From positions 1 through 55,785 of the forward strand of contig VGJC01000003.1 in the NCBI GenBank assembly GCA_016867635.1: a stretch of DNA of 55,785 nucleotides. The letters run 5' to 3'. The notes beneath the pieces were generated by a model that ran no database searches, had not been told where the DNA came from, and saw nothing but the letters and a program-made list of their open reading frames with translations. Positions 37,180 to 46,746 of this stretch are shown piece after piece. The translations under genes and the position numbers were made by a program. Every line of letters starts with the position of its first letter. Position 1 is the first letter of the stretch. The stretch comes from Candidatus Aminicenantota bacterium (GTDB lineage: Bacteria > Acidobacteriota > Aminicenantia > Aminicenantales > Saccharicenantaceae).

Positions 37180-39105
37180 TCAGGCGGCCGCCCGGGCCTC
37201 GCCCTTGGCCGCGGCCCGGGTGAGCAGGGACACGACGATGAGAGTCAGGAAGCTCAGCGGGATCGAGACGATGCCGGGGTTCTTCAGGGGGAACGGCGCC
37301 GTCAGCGGGTCCTTGCCGTAGAGCTCGTACATCGTCGGCGAGAAGAGGATCAGGCCGATCGACGAGAAGACGCCGACGAAGATCGACGCCGTGATGCCCC
37401 GGGCGGTCGTCCGTTTCCAGAACAGCATCATGACGATCGACGGCAGGTTGGCTGAAGCCGCCACGGCGAAGGCCAACCCGACCAAGAAAGTGACGTTGAC
37501 GCCCTTGAAGAGGATCCCCAGAACGATGGCCAGCGCCCCGACGGCGAAGGCGACGACCTTGCCGGCGTTGACCTTCTGCCGGTCGCTCTTGATGACATTG
37601 GCGTAGCGGTCGAGCAGGTCATGGGCGACGGCGCCGGAAGCGGCAATGATCAGGCCGCTCACCGTGCCCAGGACGGTGGCGAAGGCGATGGCCGAGATCA
37701 TGGCGAACAGGAACGTCCCGAAGGACCGGGCCAGCAGCGGCGCCGACATGTTGTCGTCGAGCAGGTTGACGACCCCGTTGGTCATGGCCCCCAGGCCCAT
37801 GAACAGGGTCAGGATGTAGAAGAAGCCGATCCCGGCGATGGCCACGATGGTCGACTTGCGGGCGGCCGCCGGGCTGGGGACGGTGTAGTAGCGGATGAGG
37901 ATGTGCGGCAGGGCCGCGGTGCCCAGGAAGAGGGCCAGCATGAGCGACAGGAAGTCGATCCGGTCGGTCGACGTGCCCTCGACCTTGAAGCGCTGCCCCG
38001 GCCTGAGGATCTTGTTGCCGGCGGCCAGGACGGGGTAGTGCACCGTCAGCCGGCCCCCGTCGTCCTCGAACGAGGCGTTCTTCCAGAGCTTGACCCGGCT
38101 GTCGCGGTCCCCGATGAGCGACAGGAACTTGAAGGGGCCCAGGGGGCCGGTCTCGGCCGCCTCGCCCGTCCGTCCGGCGATCACGGCCATGTTGCCGACG
38201 GTGCGCAGCTGGTTCTCCCGGGAGGCCGGGGCTCCGTTGAAGGTCTGCGTCCCGTCGGCCAGGCGCGCCGCGAACTGCGACTCGAGGAGCGTCAGGCCGC
38301 CCGCCGCGGGGTCGGCCTCGACCTTCCACCAGCTCTCCTGCCCGTCGCGCAGGAGCTTGACGAAGCGCAGGCCATTGGCCTCGCGCACGGCCGCGATCTG
38401 CCAGGCCGGGTCCTCGAGCGCGAGCGACCCGCCGGCCTCGGTCGCGGCCAGGGTCCGGTATTCCTGGAACGGCACGCGGCCGCCCTGGTCGGGCTTGGTC
38501 GAAAGGCCCCGGATCAGGACGACCGTCACCAGGACGAGCGAGAACACCAGAAGGAGGGCGCCCTTGATGAACTGGACGTAGGTCGTCGAGGTCATGCCGG
38601 CCGTGGCCACGATGGTGATGACGATCAGGCCCACGAGGACGACGCCGACGGCGTGGGGCAGCCCGAGGAGGGGCGTCACCAGGACGCCCGCGCCGACCAT
38701 CTGGGGGATCAGGTAACAGATGGAAACCAGCAAGGTGCTGATGGCGGCCATCAGCTTGATCCCGCGATGGTTGTAGTTCGCGTCGAGGGCGTCCGTGAAG
38801 GTGTACTTGCCCAGCCGCTTGAGGGGCTCGGCGACGATGAACAGAGCGACCACCCAGCCGGCCAGGTACCCGATGGAGTAGAGAAAGCCGTCGTAGCCGG
38901 CCGTGGCGATCATGCCGCAGATGCCGAGGAAGGACGCGGCCGACAGGTAGTCGCCGGCGAAGGCGACGCCGTTGACGCCCCAATGGATCCGGCTGCCGGC
39001 GGCGTAGTAGCCGCTGGCCGACTTGGCCCGCCCGGCGAAATAGAAGGAGATGCCGAGGACGAAGCCGACGAAGAGGACGAACAGGACGATCGAAAGGACG
39101 TTCAT
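37180..39105 (-). CDS. Sodium:solute symporter, acetate-permease (ActP)-like
   Basis: A 641-aa SSS-family transporter with about thirteen helices. The start MNVLSIVLFVLFVGFVLGISFYFAGRAKSASGYYAAG and GYDGFLYSIGYLAGWVVALFIVAEPLKRLGKYTFTDAL are typical of the ActP (cation/acetate) branch. An extra-membrane insert of roughly 190 residues (about 200-395), absent from typical ActP, interrupts the core. It begins in an ATGA overlap with a DUF485 gene, the usual ActP partner (YjcH-like), and is convergent with the acetate-activating operon, supporting acetate or a short acid as substrate. Confidence 0.85.
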   Translation of the reverse strand: MNVLSIVLFVLFVGFVLGISFYFAGRAKSASGYYAAGSRIHWGVNGVAFAGDYLSAASFLGICGMIATAGYDGFLYSIGYLAGWVVALFIVAEPLKRLGKYTFTDALDANYNHRGIKLMAAISTLLVSICYLIPQMVGAGVLVTPLLGLPHAVGVVLVGLIVITIVATAGMTSTTYVQFIKGALLLVFSLVLVTVVLIRGLSTKPDQGGRVPFQEYRTLAATEAGGSLALEDPAWQIAAVREANGLRFVKLLRDGQESWWKVEADPAAGGLTLLESQFAARLADGTQTFNGAPASRENQLRTVGNMAVIAGRTGEAAETGPLGPFKFLSLIGDRDSRVKLWKNASFEDDGGRLTVHYPVLAAGNKILRPGQRFKVEGTSTDRIDFLSLMLALFLGTAALPHILIRYYTVPSPAAARKSTIVAIAGIGFFYILTLFMGLGAMTNGVVNLLDDNMSAPLLARSFGTFLFAMISAIAFATVLGTVSGLIIAASGAVAHDLLDRYANVIKSDRQKVNAGKVVAFAVGALAIVLGILFKGVNVTFLVGLAFAVAASANLPSIVMMLFWKRTTARGITASIFVGVFSSIGLILFSPTMYELYGKDPLTAPFPLKNPGIVSIPLSFLTLIVVSLLTRAAAKGEARAAA

Positions 39106-39395
39106 GCCCGCCCTCCCTGGGGATCGGCCCCTTGGAGGCGCTTCTCCCGCCGGCCGCAGGCCCGGTTATAGATGAGGGCCAGGAGGAGGGCGAAGACGAT
39201 CAGGCCGAAGCCGTAGACGACGGCCAGATTCAGCCCGCCGAACAGGACCTTCTCCATGGCGCTCGGCCTGACCAGGTTGATGACGACGAAACCGGCGTAG
39301 ACGAGCGCGTAGAGAATGAACATCCAGGCGCCCAGGCGCCGCTTGTACGAGAAAGCGGGGTCCGCCCCCGTTTTCGCCGCTGGTTCATGCAACAT
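39102..39395 (-). CDS. DUF485 (YjcH-like) inner-membrane protein
   Basis: A 97-aa protein with two hydrophobic helices. The core YKRRLGAWMFILYALVYAGFVVINLV and NLAVVYGFGLIVFALLLALIYNRAC match DUF485, which in many bacteria is encoded with the acetate symporter ActP and may assist it. An AGGAGGG ribosome site precedes the ATG, and the stop overlaps the symporter start. Confidence 0.85.
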   Translation of the reverse strand: MLHEPAAKTGADPAFSYKRRLGAWMFILYALVYAGFVVINLVRPSAMEKVLFGGLNLAVVYGFGLIVFALLLALIYNRACGRREKRLQGADPQGGRA

Positions 39396-39544
39396 GGGCC
39401 TCTGCCCTCCTTTTTTTGTGTCCGGCCGGCCTGTTCCGGCCCGTGTATGGGCCCGTCCGGCTGCTCGCGTGGCTAGCCTTTATCTCATAGCCGGGGGAAA
39501 AAATCAAGGACGCGGGCCGGGCCCGGCGCGGGCGGGACGGGCTA

Positions 39545-39574
39545 TTGACAGCGTTTCCGCGGAGGTGCTATGGT
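39545..39574 (+). promoter_or_regulatory. Sigma70-type promoter for the PHP/Cache/DUF294 gene
   Basis: Perfect TTGACA (39545-39550), 18-bp spacer and TATGGT (39569-39574), 33 bp before the GTG start at 39607. Confidence 0.55.
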
Positions 39575-39606
39575 GGGGCGGCCCCCTCGAGGGACCCGGA
39601 AGCCAA

Positions 39607-42600
39607 GTGCCAGAATCCGTCCGCATCAACCTCCACGGCCACTCCCATCTAAGCGACGGTGAGCTCACGCCGGGCCAGCTGGCCGAGCGGCTGGTCGCCG
39701 CGGGGGTCCGGACCGCGGCCCTTACCGATCACGACACGATCGAGGGACTCCCCGCCTTCCGCGAGGCCTTGACCCGGAAGGGCGTCGGTTTCGTCACGGG
39801 CGTCGAGTTGACCGTCGTCGACCTCGAGGAAGGGGAGAAGCACATTCTCGGATATGGCTTCGACCCCGACAACAAGGTCTTGGGAGACCTTCTGGGCCGG
39901 GCCGCGGGCCTGCGCCGGCCTTCCCCCCTGCAGGCCTTGTCCTCCGCGTTCGACAGGACCCGGTCGCCGGCCGAACGGCTGGCCACGGGGGCGGTCTCGC
40001 CGGGCGAGGCCATCCGCGCTCTCCACGAGGCGGGCGGCCTGGCCGTGCTCGCGCACCCGGTAGTCCCGGGGCAGAAGCCCGATCTCGCCGCGCTGGAAAA
40101 GCTGGTTTCCAAGTTCAAAGGCCTGGGATTGGACGGCATCGAAGCCTTTGGCTCCGCGTATTCCGAGGACCTCAGTCGAGACCTCGTGGCCTTAGCCGGC
40201 CGGCATGGCCTTCTCGTCAGCGCCGGCAGCGATTACCACGGTCCGGAGCTCTCGGCTTCGACGGAACTCGCCATAGACATGCCAGAGACGCTTTGGCGGG
40301 GCTTCCGGGACGGGCTCCTGCGGCGGGGCGCGGGGATGTCCGTCCGCCCGCCCCCCAGGGATTCGGCCGCCCGCCGCTCACTGCCGCGGCCGCACTGGAA
40401 CGCCTTTCTTCTCAGGATCATCCTGCCTACGGCCCTGGCCATCGGGCTCTTCGTCGTCTTCTTTTTCTGGGTTCTGATCCCCGCGTTCGAGGGCCGGCTG
40501 CTCGAGCGCAAACGGGACACCATCCGGGAACTCACGAACGTCGCCGCCGGCATCCTGGCCGAGTACGACGCCGACGTCCGGGCCGGCCGGCTGCCGCTCG
40601 CCGAGGCGCAGAGCATGGCGGCCGGACGCATCCAGGACTTGAGATACGGCAACGAAGGCAAGGACTATTTCTGGATCACCGACATGCGGGCGCGGATGAT
40701 CATGCATCCCTACCGGACGGACCTTAACGGTCGGGACGTCTCCGACTTCCAGGACCCCCGCGGCGTCCGGATCTTCGTGGAGTTCGTCAACGCCCTCCGC
40801 GACCAAGGCGACGCCTACGTCGAGTACGTCTGGCAATGGAAGGATGACCCGGACCGGCTGGAGCCCAAGCAGTCGTACATCAAGAAGTTCGCGCCCTGGG
40901 GATGGATCCTCGGGACCGGGCTTTACCTGGAGGACGTCCAGCGGGAGATCCGGGCCATGGCCGCCCGTCTTGTCCAGGTCTCCATCGGCATCACGGCCCT
41001 CTGCGCCATGCTCCTCCTGTTCGTCGCTGCCCAGAGCATGCGCATCGAGCGGCGCCGGGCCAAGGCGGAGGACGAGCTGCGTGAATCTCACGAAAGATAC
41101 CGGACGCTCGCCGAGTCCGCCACCGAAGGGACCCTGATGGTCCTCGAAGGGCGCCCGGCCTTCGCCAACCCGACGCTCCTCGACCTGCTCGACGTCACCG
41201 AGGACGAGCTCTCGCTGCTCGACCTGGCCGAGGTCTTTCCCGGCCTGGCCCTGTCCCAGCTCGAGGGTCCGGGACCCCCGGCCTCCGAGGAGACGGCCCT
41301 CCGGCGGCGCGACGGCTCGACGGTCGACGTCACCCTCTCGGCGGCCCGGCTCTCGTTCGCCGGGCGCCCGGGATTGGCCATCGCCGTCAGGCCCCTGCGG
41401 CCCGGCCGGCGCGGCGGGGCCGCGGCCGGCCGCGGCGACCGCGACCGGGATAACCTCATCGCCGACCTCCAGGCCTCCCTGATGTTCCTCAATGAGCCGG
41501 TCGCTCCGCTCGCCGGCGATCCCGTTTTCTGCGACATCAGGGACTCCGTGGCCGGAGGAGCCGCCCTTATGACGGCCCGGGGAGCGACCGCGGTCGTGGT
41601 CACGGCGGAGGGAGAACCGGTCGGGCTGGTCACGGACCTTGATATCCGGGCCCGCCTCGTGGCCCAAGGGCTGACGGGAGAGACCCCCCTGCACGCGATC
41701 ATGAGCGCCCCGCTCGTGTCGATCGAGAGCCGGGCCCTCGTTTACGAGGCCATCCTGACCATGCGGGAGAGGAACGTCGACCACCTCCTCGTCCGGGACG
41801 AGATGAACAAGGTGACCGGCGTCGTCCGCCACCGCGAGCTCCTGCTGTTCCACAGGTACTCGCTGGCCGTGCTCACCCAGGAGATCCGGCACGCCCCGAC
41901 GCCCGACGCGATCGCGGCCGCCCGCCGCGGCCTGCCCAACCTGGTCAAGGTCTTGGTCGAGGGCGGGGCCAAAGCGCGCAACATCACCCGGGCCGTGACC
42001 GCGGTGACCGACGCGGTCGTCATCCGGCTTCTCGAGCTCGGCGCCGCGGACCTCGGGCCGGCGCCGGCGCGGTTTTCTTTCCTGGCCCTGGGCAGCGAAG
42101 GCCGGGAAGAGCAGACGTTGGCCACGGACCAAGACCACGCCATCGTCTTTGAGGACGCGCCCGAGGAGGCCGTGGCCGACATCCAGGCCTATTTCCTCAA
42201 GCTGGGCCGGTTCGTGTCGGAGGGCATGGCCCTGGCCGGGTACCCGCTCTGCCTGGGAGAGGTCATGTCCGGCAACCCGCGCTGGTGCCAGCCGTTGAGG
42301 GTCTGGAAGGGGGATTTCGCCGAGTGGCTCAGAACGGCCGAGCCCAAGGACATCCTCGAGCTCAAGATCTTCTTCGATTTCCGGACCGTCCACGGAGAGG
42401 CGGAGTTCGCCGCCGAGCTCCGCCGCCACATCGACGGCGTCCTCGCCCAGGAGCCCCCGTTCCTCCTCCACTACGCCCAGTACACCCTGCAATACAAACC
42501 CCCCCTCAGCTTTTTCGGCCATATCGTCACCGAGGAGGGCAAGGAAGGCCACCGGACGTTCAACATCAAGGATGCCATGATGCCGGTGGTCAATTTCGCC

Positions 42601-42900
42601 CGGCTCTACGCCTTCCGCCACGGTGTCGCCGACGTCAATACTCTCGACAGGCTCCACGCCCTCCTGGGCCTCGGCACGCTCCGCGAGAGCCTCCACGACG
42701 AGGCGGCCAAGGTCTATGATTACCTCATGCAGCTTCGTCTGGCCCGCCAGGCCCGGGCGCTCGACAGGAACGAGGCCCCGGGAAATGACATCGATCCCAG
42801 CGAGCTGACCCACATCGAGGAGACGCTTCTGAAGCAGGCCTTCGCGCAGATCGCCAACATCCAGAAGAAGATCAGCTTCGATTTCCTCGGCGCGGCGTGA
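39607..42900 (+). CDS. PHP phosphoesterase / Cache / PAS / CBS / DUF294 nucleotidyltransferase fusion protein
   Basis: One 1097-aa reading frame; the GTG at 39607 is chosen because the PHP domain starts there and a promoter lies just upstream. Domains: PHP metal-dependent phosphoesterase (1-~240; HGHSHLSDG, TDHD, AHPV, SDYHG); membrane helix ~267-293; single Cache sensor ~340-443 (GKDYFWITDMRARMIMHPY); helix ~458-476; PAS-like ~490-595; paired CBS ~636-758; then a GlnD-like nucleotidyltransferase (LGSEGREEQTLATDQDHA, ~828) with the DUF294 C-terminal helical region. Cache-to-DUF294 proteins exist; a PHP domain in front is new to me. An ATG at 40336 could start the sensor part separately, but no stop intervenes. 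Confidence 0.8.
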   Translation: MPESVRINLHGHSHLSDGELTPGQLAERLVAAGVRTAALTDHDTIEGLPAFREALTRKGVGFVTGVELTVVDLEEGEKHILGYGFDPDNKVLGDLLGRAAGLRRPSPLQALSSAFDRTRSPAERLATGAVSPGEAIRALHEAGGLAVLAHPVVPGQKPDLAALEKLVSKFKGLGLDGIEAFGSAYSEDLSRDLVALAGRHGLLVSAGSDYHGPELSASTELAIDMPETLWRGFRDGLLRRGAGMSVRPPPRDSAARRSLPRPHWNAFLLRIILPTALAIGLFVVFFFWVLIPAFEGRLLERKRDTIRELTNVAAGILAEYDADVRAGRLPLAEAQSMAAGRIQDLRYGNEGKDYFWITDMRARMIMHPYRTDLNGRDVSDFQDPRGVRIFVEFVNALRDQGDAYVEYVWQWKDDPDRLEPKQSYIKKFAPWGWILGTGLYLEDVQREIRAMAARLVQVSIGITALCAMLLLFVAAQSMRIERRRAKAEDELRESHERYRTLAESATEGTLMVLEGRPAFANPTLLDLLDVTEDELSLLDLAEVFPGLALSQLEGPGPPASEETALRRRDGSTVDVTLSAARLSFAGRPGLAIAVRPLRPGRRGGAAAGRGDRDRDNLIADLQASLMFLNEPVAPLAGDPVFCDIRDSVAGGAALMTARGATAVVVTAEGEPVGLVTDLDIRARLVAQGLTGETPLHAIMSAPLVSIESRALVYEAILTMRERNVDHLLVRDEMNKVTGVVRHRELLLFHRYSLAVLTQEIRHAPTPDAIAAARRGLPNLVKVLVEGGAKARNITRAVTAVTDAVVIRLLELGAADLGPAPARFSFLALGSEGREEQTLATDQDHAIVFEDAPEEAVADIQAYFLKLGRFVSEGMALAGYPLCLGEVMSGNPRWCQPLRVWKGDFAEWLRTAEPKDILELKIFFDFRTVHGEAEFAAELRRHIDGVLAQEPPFLLHYAQYTLQYKPPLSFFGHIVTEEGKEGHRTFNIKDAMMPVVNFARLYAFRHGVADVNTLDRLHALLGLGTLRESLHDEAAKVYDYLMQLRLARQARALDRNEAPGNDIDPSELTHIEETLLKQAFAQIANIQKKISFDFLGAA

Positions 42901-42933
42901 CGGCTCCCGGCTCGCCCGTCGCGTCGGGCCAAG

Positions 42934-42961
42934 TTGACCCGCGGCCGAAATCTGATATATT
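42934..42961 (+). promoter_or_regulatory. Sigma70-type promoter for the M28 peptidase gene
   Basis: TTGACC (42934-42939), 16-bp spacer and TATATT (42956-42961), 46 bp before the ATG. Confidence 0.55.
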
Positions 42962-43007
42962 AATCCGCTCTGACGAAACGGGCTCACGTTGCCCAGAGGA
43001 GATCCGC

Positions 43008-45143
43008 ATGCCCAAGCGCTGGTCGATGGCCCTGGCTGTTGGGGCCGTGATGGCCGTCGTTCTCTCCGCCCAGTACACGCCGTGGCTCTATTGGACGTTC
43101 CTGCCGAAGGGCCAGATGGACGAGATCGTCGGCGAGGCCTCCGGCGAGGCGGCCTGGAACACGGTCGCCGAGATCAACGCCTTCAACCGCGAGCGGTTCG
43201 ACGACGAGTACACCGGGCTCTTCTTCGAGACCCGGGTCGTCCTCCGCAAGCTCGAGCAGTACGGGCTGGCGGGCGTCGAGGTCGTCGCCTACCCCGGCGG
43301 GCAGGCCTGGCGCCCGCTCAAGGGCGAGCTGTGGGAAACGAAGCCCGGACGGAGGAAGATCGCCTCCATCAACGACATGCTGCCGATGCTGGCCGCCGGC
43401 AGCGCCTCGACCGACGTCACGGCCGAGCTGGTCTGGATCGGACGGGGGACGCCCAAGGAGATCCAGGAGGCCAAGGTCGACGGCCGGATCGCCGTCTGCG
43501 AGGGGAGCCTCGGGGCGGCCTACGGGGCCTCGGTCCAACAGGGGGCGCTGGGGGTCGTCTCCATCAGCACGTCGCGGCCTTTCGAGGACCCGCTCCAGAT
43601 GCCCTGGGCGGGCATCTCCGGCCGCCGCCGGCCGGGGTCCGAACAGGCCGAGCCCGCCGGCCAGGAGCCGAAGTTCGCCTTCCAGCTGAACGCCCGCGAG
43701 GGCGACATCCTCAAGCGCCGGCTGCTCGCGGGCGAGAAGATCACCGCCCGGGCCGTGGTCGAGTCCAAGACCGAGACCGTCGACCTCGAGAACGTCGTCT
43801 GCCGCATCCCTGGCTCCGATCCGTCCGCCGGCGAGATCATCCTGTCGGCGCATCTTTTCGAAGGCTTCCAGAAGCAGGGGGCCAACGACAACATCTCCGG
43901 CAGCGCCGGCATCCTCGAGGTCGCCCGCGTCCTCCACACGCTCATCGAGGAGGGCCGCCTGCCCCGGCCCAAGCGGACCATCCGCTTCATCTGGGGCCCC
44001 GAGTTCTCGGGCATCGGCCTGTGGGTCCAGGCCAACCAGCCGCTCATGGAGAAGACGCTCTGCAACATCAACATGGACATGGTCGGGGAATGGCTGTCCA
44101 GGAACCAGGCCTTCTTCTGCCTGATGCGGACGACCTATGGCAATCCCCACTACATCAACGACGTCATGGAGAACTATTACCGGTATCTCGGGGAGGGCGG
44201 ACGGGAGCGCATCCAGAACCGGAGCACGCCCTTCCGGGTCCCGGTCCGCGTCGTCGCCCCGACGGGGTCCGACGAGCCTTTCGCCTATTCCATCGAGACC
44301 CACTACGGGGCCTCCGACCACGAGGTTTTCAACGACTGGGGGGTCGGCGTTCCCGGCATCATGATGATCGCCTGGCCCGACACCTGGTACCACACCTCCG
44401 GCGACACGGCCGACAAAGCCGACCCGACCCAGCTCAAACGGGCGGCGATCATCGGGGCGGCCGGGGCCTACACCGTGGCCGCCGCCGGCGCGGACATGGC
44501 CGCCCGGATCGCCGGCGAAACGGCCAGCAACGGGACGAGACGCCTGGGCCACCAGCTCGTCGTCGGGCTCGAGACGCTGAACGGCGCGGATGCCGGGTCT
44601 TTGGCCGAGGCTTACAAAACGGCCCGCTGGACGATCGAGGCGGCCGTCATGAACGAAAAGGAGACACTCGATTCCCTCCTCGAGCTGGCCCCGGGAGACG
44701 CCGCCCTCGCCGGCCATATCGGCCGGCTCAAGCAGGCCGTCCAGGCCGCCGGCGACGCCCAGGTCCTGGCCCTCGAGGCCCACGCGGACGCCGCGGCCCG
44801 CAGGCTCGGCGTGAAGCGAGGGACGATCGTCCTCTCGGACCTCGAGAAAAGGGCGGCCCGGTCCGTGCCCCGGCCGACGGCCCGGGTCCGCGAGAACGGC
44901 TACCGGGAGTATCAGAAATCGATCACGGCCGTCCCGGCCGCCGAGAGGGCCAAATATCCCGTCGCGGGCAAGGATCTCGCCCTGGCCAACGCCAACGAGC
45001 TCCAGCTGCTCATCGACGGCCGCCGCAGCGTTCTCGACATCAAGAAGATGCTCGACGCCCAATACGAGCGGAAGTCCACTCTGCAGGCCATCTTCAATCA
45101 CATCGAGGTCCTCAAGCTGGCCGGCCTGGTGGAGACGCGATAA
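43008..45143 (+). CDS. M28-family zinc peptidase, exported
   Basis: A 711-aa protein from the ATG at 43008, preceded by AGAGGAG. MPKRWSMALAVGAVMAVVLSAQ is a signal peptide or anchor. A protease-associated-type region (~150-230) precedes the M28 core: ILSAHLFEGFQKQGANDNISG, the Glu in WGPEFSGIG, NINMDMVGEW and WYHTSGDTADKADP. The first motif keeps its His but lacks the usual catalytic Asp of HxD. The last ~60 residues (LQLLIDGRRSVLDIKKMLDAQY...) resemble a winged-helix or PqqD-like tail. Peptides are the likely substrate. An alkaline phosphatase gene follows after 24 bp. Confidence 0.75.
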   Translation: MPKRWSMALAVGAVMAVVLSAQYTPWLYWTFLPKGQMDEIVGEASGEAAWNTVAEINAFNRERFDDEYTGLFFETRVVLRKLEQYGLAGVEVVAYPGGQAWRPLKGELWETKPGRRKIASINDMLPMLAAGSASTDVTAELVWIGRGTPKEIQEAKVDGRIAVCEGSLGAAYGASVQQGALGVVSISTSRPFEDPLQMPWAGISGRRRPGSEQAEPAGQEPKFAFQLNAREGDILKRRLLAGEKITARAVVESKTETVDLENVVCRIPGSDPSAGEIILSAHLFEGFQKQGANDNISGSAGILEVARVLHTLIEEGRLPRPKRTIRFIWGPEFSGIGLWVQANQPLMEKTLCNINMDMVGEWLSRNQAFFCLMRTTYGNPHYINDVMENYYRYLGEGGRERIQNRSTPFRVPVRVVAPTGSDEPFAYSIETHYGASDHEVFNDWGVGVPGIMMIAWPDTWYHTSGDTADKADPTQLKRAAIIGAAGAYTVAAAGADMAARIAGETASNGTRRLGHQLVVGLETLNGADAGSLAEAYKTARWTIEAAVMNEKETLDSLLELAPGDAALAGHIGRLKQAVQAAGDAQVLALEAHADAAARRLGVKRGTIVLSDLEKRAARSVPRPTARVRENGYREYQKSITAVPAAERAKYPVAGKDLALANANELQLLIDGRRSVLDIKKMLDAQYERKSTLQAIFNHIEVLKLAGLVETR

Positions 45144-45167
45144 GGGCCGCGGGCCGGGAGGAAGGTC

Positions 45168-46739
45168 ATGAAGCTCCGCCGGAAAGACGCCTTTTGGTTC
45201 GGGGCCGCCGTCCTGGCCCTCCTGGCCCTCGTCTTCGCGGCCGGCTGCCGCCGCCCCGAGCCGCCGGCCCCCGTCGCGAAGCACGTCATCCTGTTCATCG
45301 GCGACGGCATGTCCCTGGGCTCGGAGATAGCCGCGAGCCGCTACCTCTACGGCCACGACCGCGGCCTGGCCTGGCACCCCTTCGCCGTCAAGGCGTACGT
45401 CGCGACCTGGGACGTCACGGCGTACGACAAGAACGCCGCCGCCGAAGGCCGGCCTCCGTACCGTGAAGGGACATTCAGCCCGTCCATCGGGTACGACGCC
45501 CAGCGCGAGGGGCGGGCGCCCCACCCGTGGGACACGCTGTTCCCGGCCCCGGCGGGGGCCATGAGGATCCGGCCGTCCGTCGATTCGGCCGCGGCCGCGA
45601 CGGCCATGGCCACGGGGCGAAAGACGGCCTCGGGCCGCGTCTCCTGGCTGCCCGACAAAGGCCCGGAAGGGCGTCTCCGGACGCTTGTCGAGGATTACCG
45701 GGAGGCGACGGGCGGGGCCGTCGGGGTCGTCAGCACGGTGCCCTTCAATCACGCGACACCCGCGCCCTTCGTCAGCCACAACATCAGCAGGACACATTAT
45801 TACACCGGCTATAAAGAGAAGCCCGGCACCGGCATCGCCGACGAGATCATCCGTGAGACGAGGCCGGACGTCGTCATCGGCGGCGGGCATCCGCTGCTCG
45901 CCAATCCCGGCCTCGATCCGGACAAGGGCTACATCTCCGCCGCCCTGCTCGACGAGCTCCGGGCGGAACGGGAATACGTGTTCGTCGAAAGGGAGCCCGG
46001 CGTCGACGGAGGGGTCGCCCTGCTGGCCGCCGCCGAAAGGGCGGTCGCCGAAGGCCGGAAGCTGTTCGGCCTGTTCGGCGGACCGGAGGGCAATTTCGAG
46101 ACGCCTGTCGCCGGGGACAGCCCGGGCTCGCCCTCGGTCGCCCGGGCCGCCCTGGAGAACCCCGCCCTTCTCGACGCGACGCTGGCGGCCCTGCGGGTCC
46201 TGGGCCAAAACCCCAGCGGCTTTTTCGTCATGATCGAGCAGGGCGACATCGACTGGGCCCACCACGACAACGATTTCGGGCGGATGATCGGCGCCATGTC
46301 CGACCTCGAAGAGGCCGTTCGGGCGGCCGTCGCCTATATCGACATGCCGGGAGACGCCGTCGATTGGACGAACACCCTGCTCCTCGTGACGGCCGATCAC
46401 ACCACGGGCCTGCTGAGGCTGGACCCCGGAAAGCCGATGGGCCTCGGCGACCTGCCCCGCCAGGACCGGCTCCCTGACGAGGACCTCAAGGCGAAACGGA
46501 AGGCGGCCGGCGCCGGCTACGTTTCCGAGTTCGTCTACCCCGACGGCGAGGTGAGCTACGGCACTTCGGGGCATGCCAACGAGCTGGTGACCCTGTCGGC
46601 GACGGGGGCCGGGGCCCGTCTCTTCATCGACTACAAGGGTCTGTGGTACCCGGGGCCGATCATCGACAACACCCACATCAACGCCGTGGCCCGCCGGGTC
46701 CTCGGCCTGGGACCGCTGCCCCGCGGCCCGCTCCCCTGA
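45168..46739 (+). CDS. Alkaline phosphatase, lipoprotein
   Basis: A 523-aa phosphatase of the PhoA superfamily. The N-terminus MKLRRKDAFWFGAAVLALLALVFAAGC ends in a lipobox (FAAGC), so it is anchored in a membrane outside the cytoplasm. Metal and catalytic motifs: LFIGDGMSLG, the nucleophilic Ser in DSAAAATAMATG, FVMIEQGDIDWAHHDND, VTADHTTG and YGTSGHANE. It probably releases phosphate from organic esters in the periplasm. AGGAAGG precedes the ATG. It follows the M28 peptidase closely and is convergent with the DUF1080 gene. Confidence 0.9.
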   Translation: MKLRRKDAFWFGAAVLALLALVFAAGCRRPEPPAPVAKHVILFIGDGMSLGSEIAASRYLYGHDRGLAWHPFAVKAYVATWDVTAYDKNAAAEGRPPYREGTFSPSIGYDAQREGRAPHPWDTLFPAPAGAMRIRPSVDSAAAATAMATGRKTASGRVSWLPDKGPEGRLRTLVEDYREATGGAVGVVSTVPFNHATPAPFVSHNISRTHYYTGYKEKPGTGIADEIIRETRPDVVIGGGHPLLANPGLDPDKGYISAALLDELRAEREYVFVEREPGVDGGVALLAAAERAVAEGRKLFGLFGGPEGNFETPVAGDSPGSPSVARAALENPALLDATLAALRVLGQNPSGFFVMIEQGDIDWAHHDNDFGRMIGAMSDLEEAVRAAVAYIDMPGDAVDWTNTLLLVTADHTTGLLRLDPGKPMGLGDLPRQDRLPDEDLKAKRKAAGAGYVSEFVYPDGEVSYGTSGHANELVTLSATGAGARLFIDYKGLWYPGPIIDNTHINAVARRVLGLGPLPRGPLP

Positions 46740-46746
46740 AGCGAAG

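Noticed and set aside
42984-46676. A 1230-aa minus-strand ORF
   Set aside because: Antisense to the M28 peptidase and alkaline phosphatase genes; no domain recognisable.
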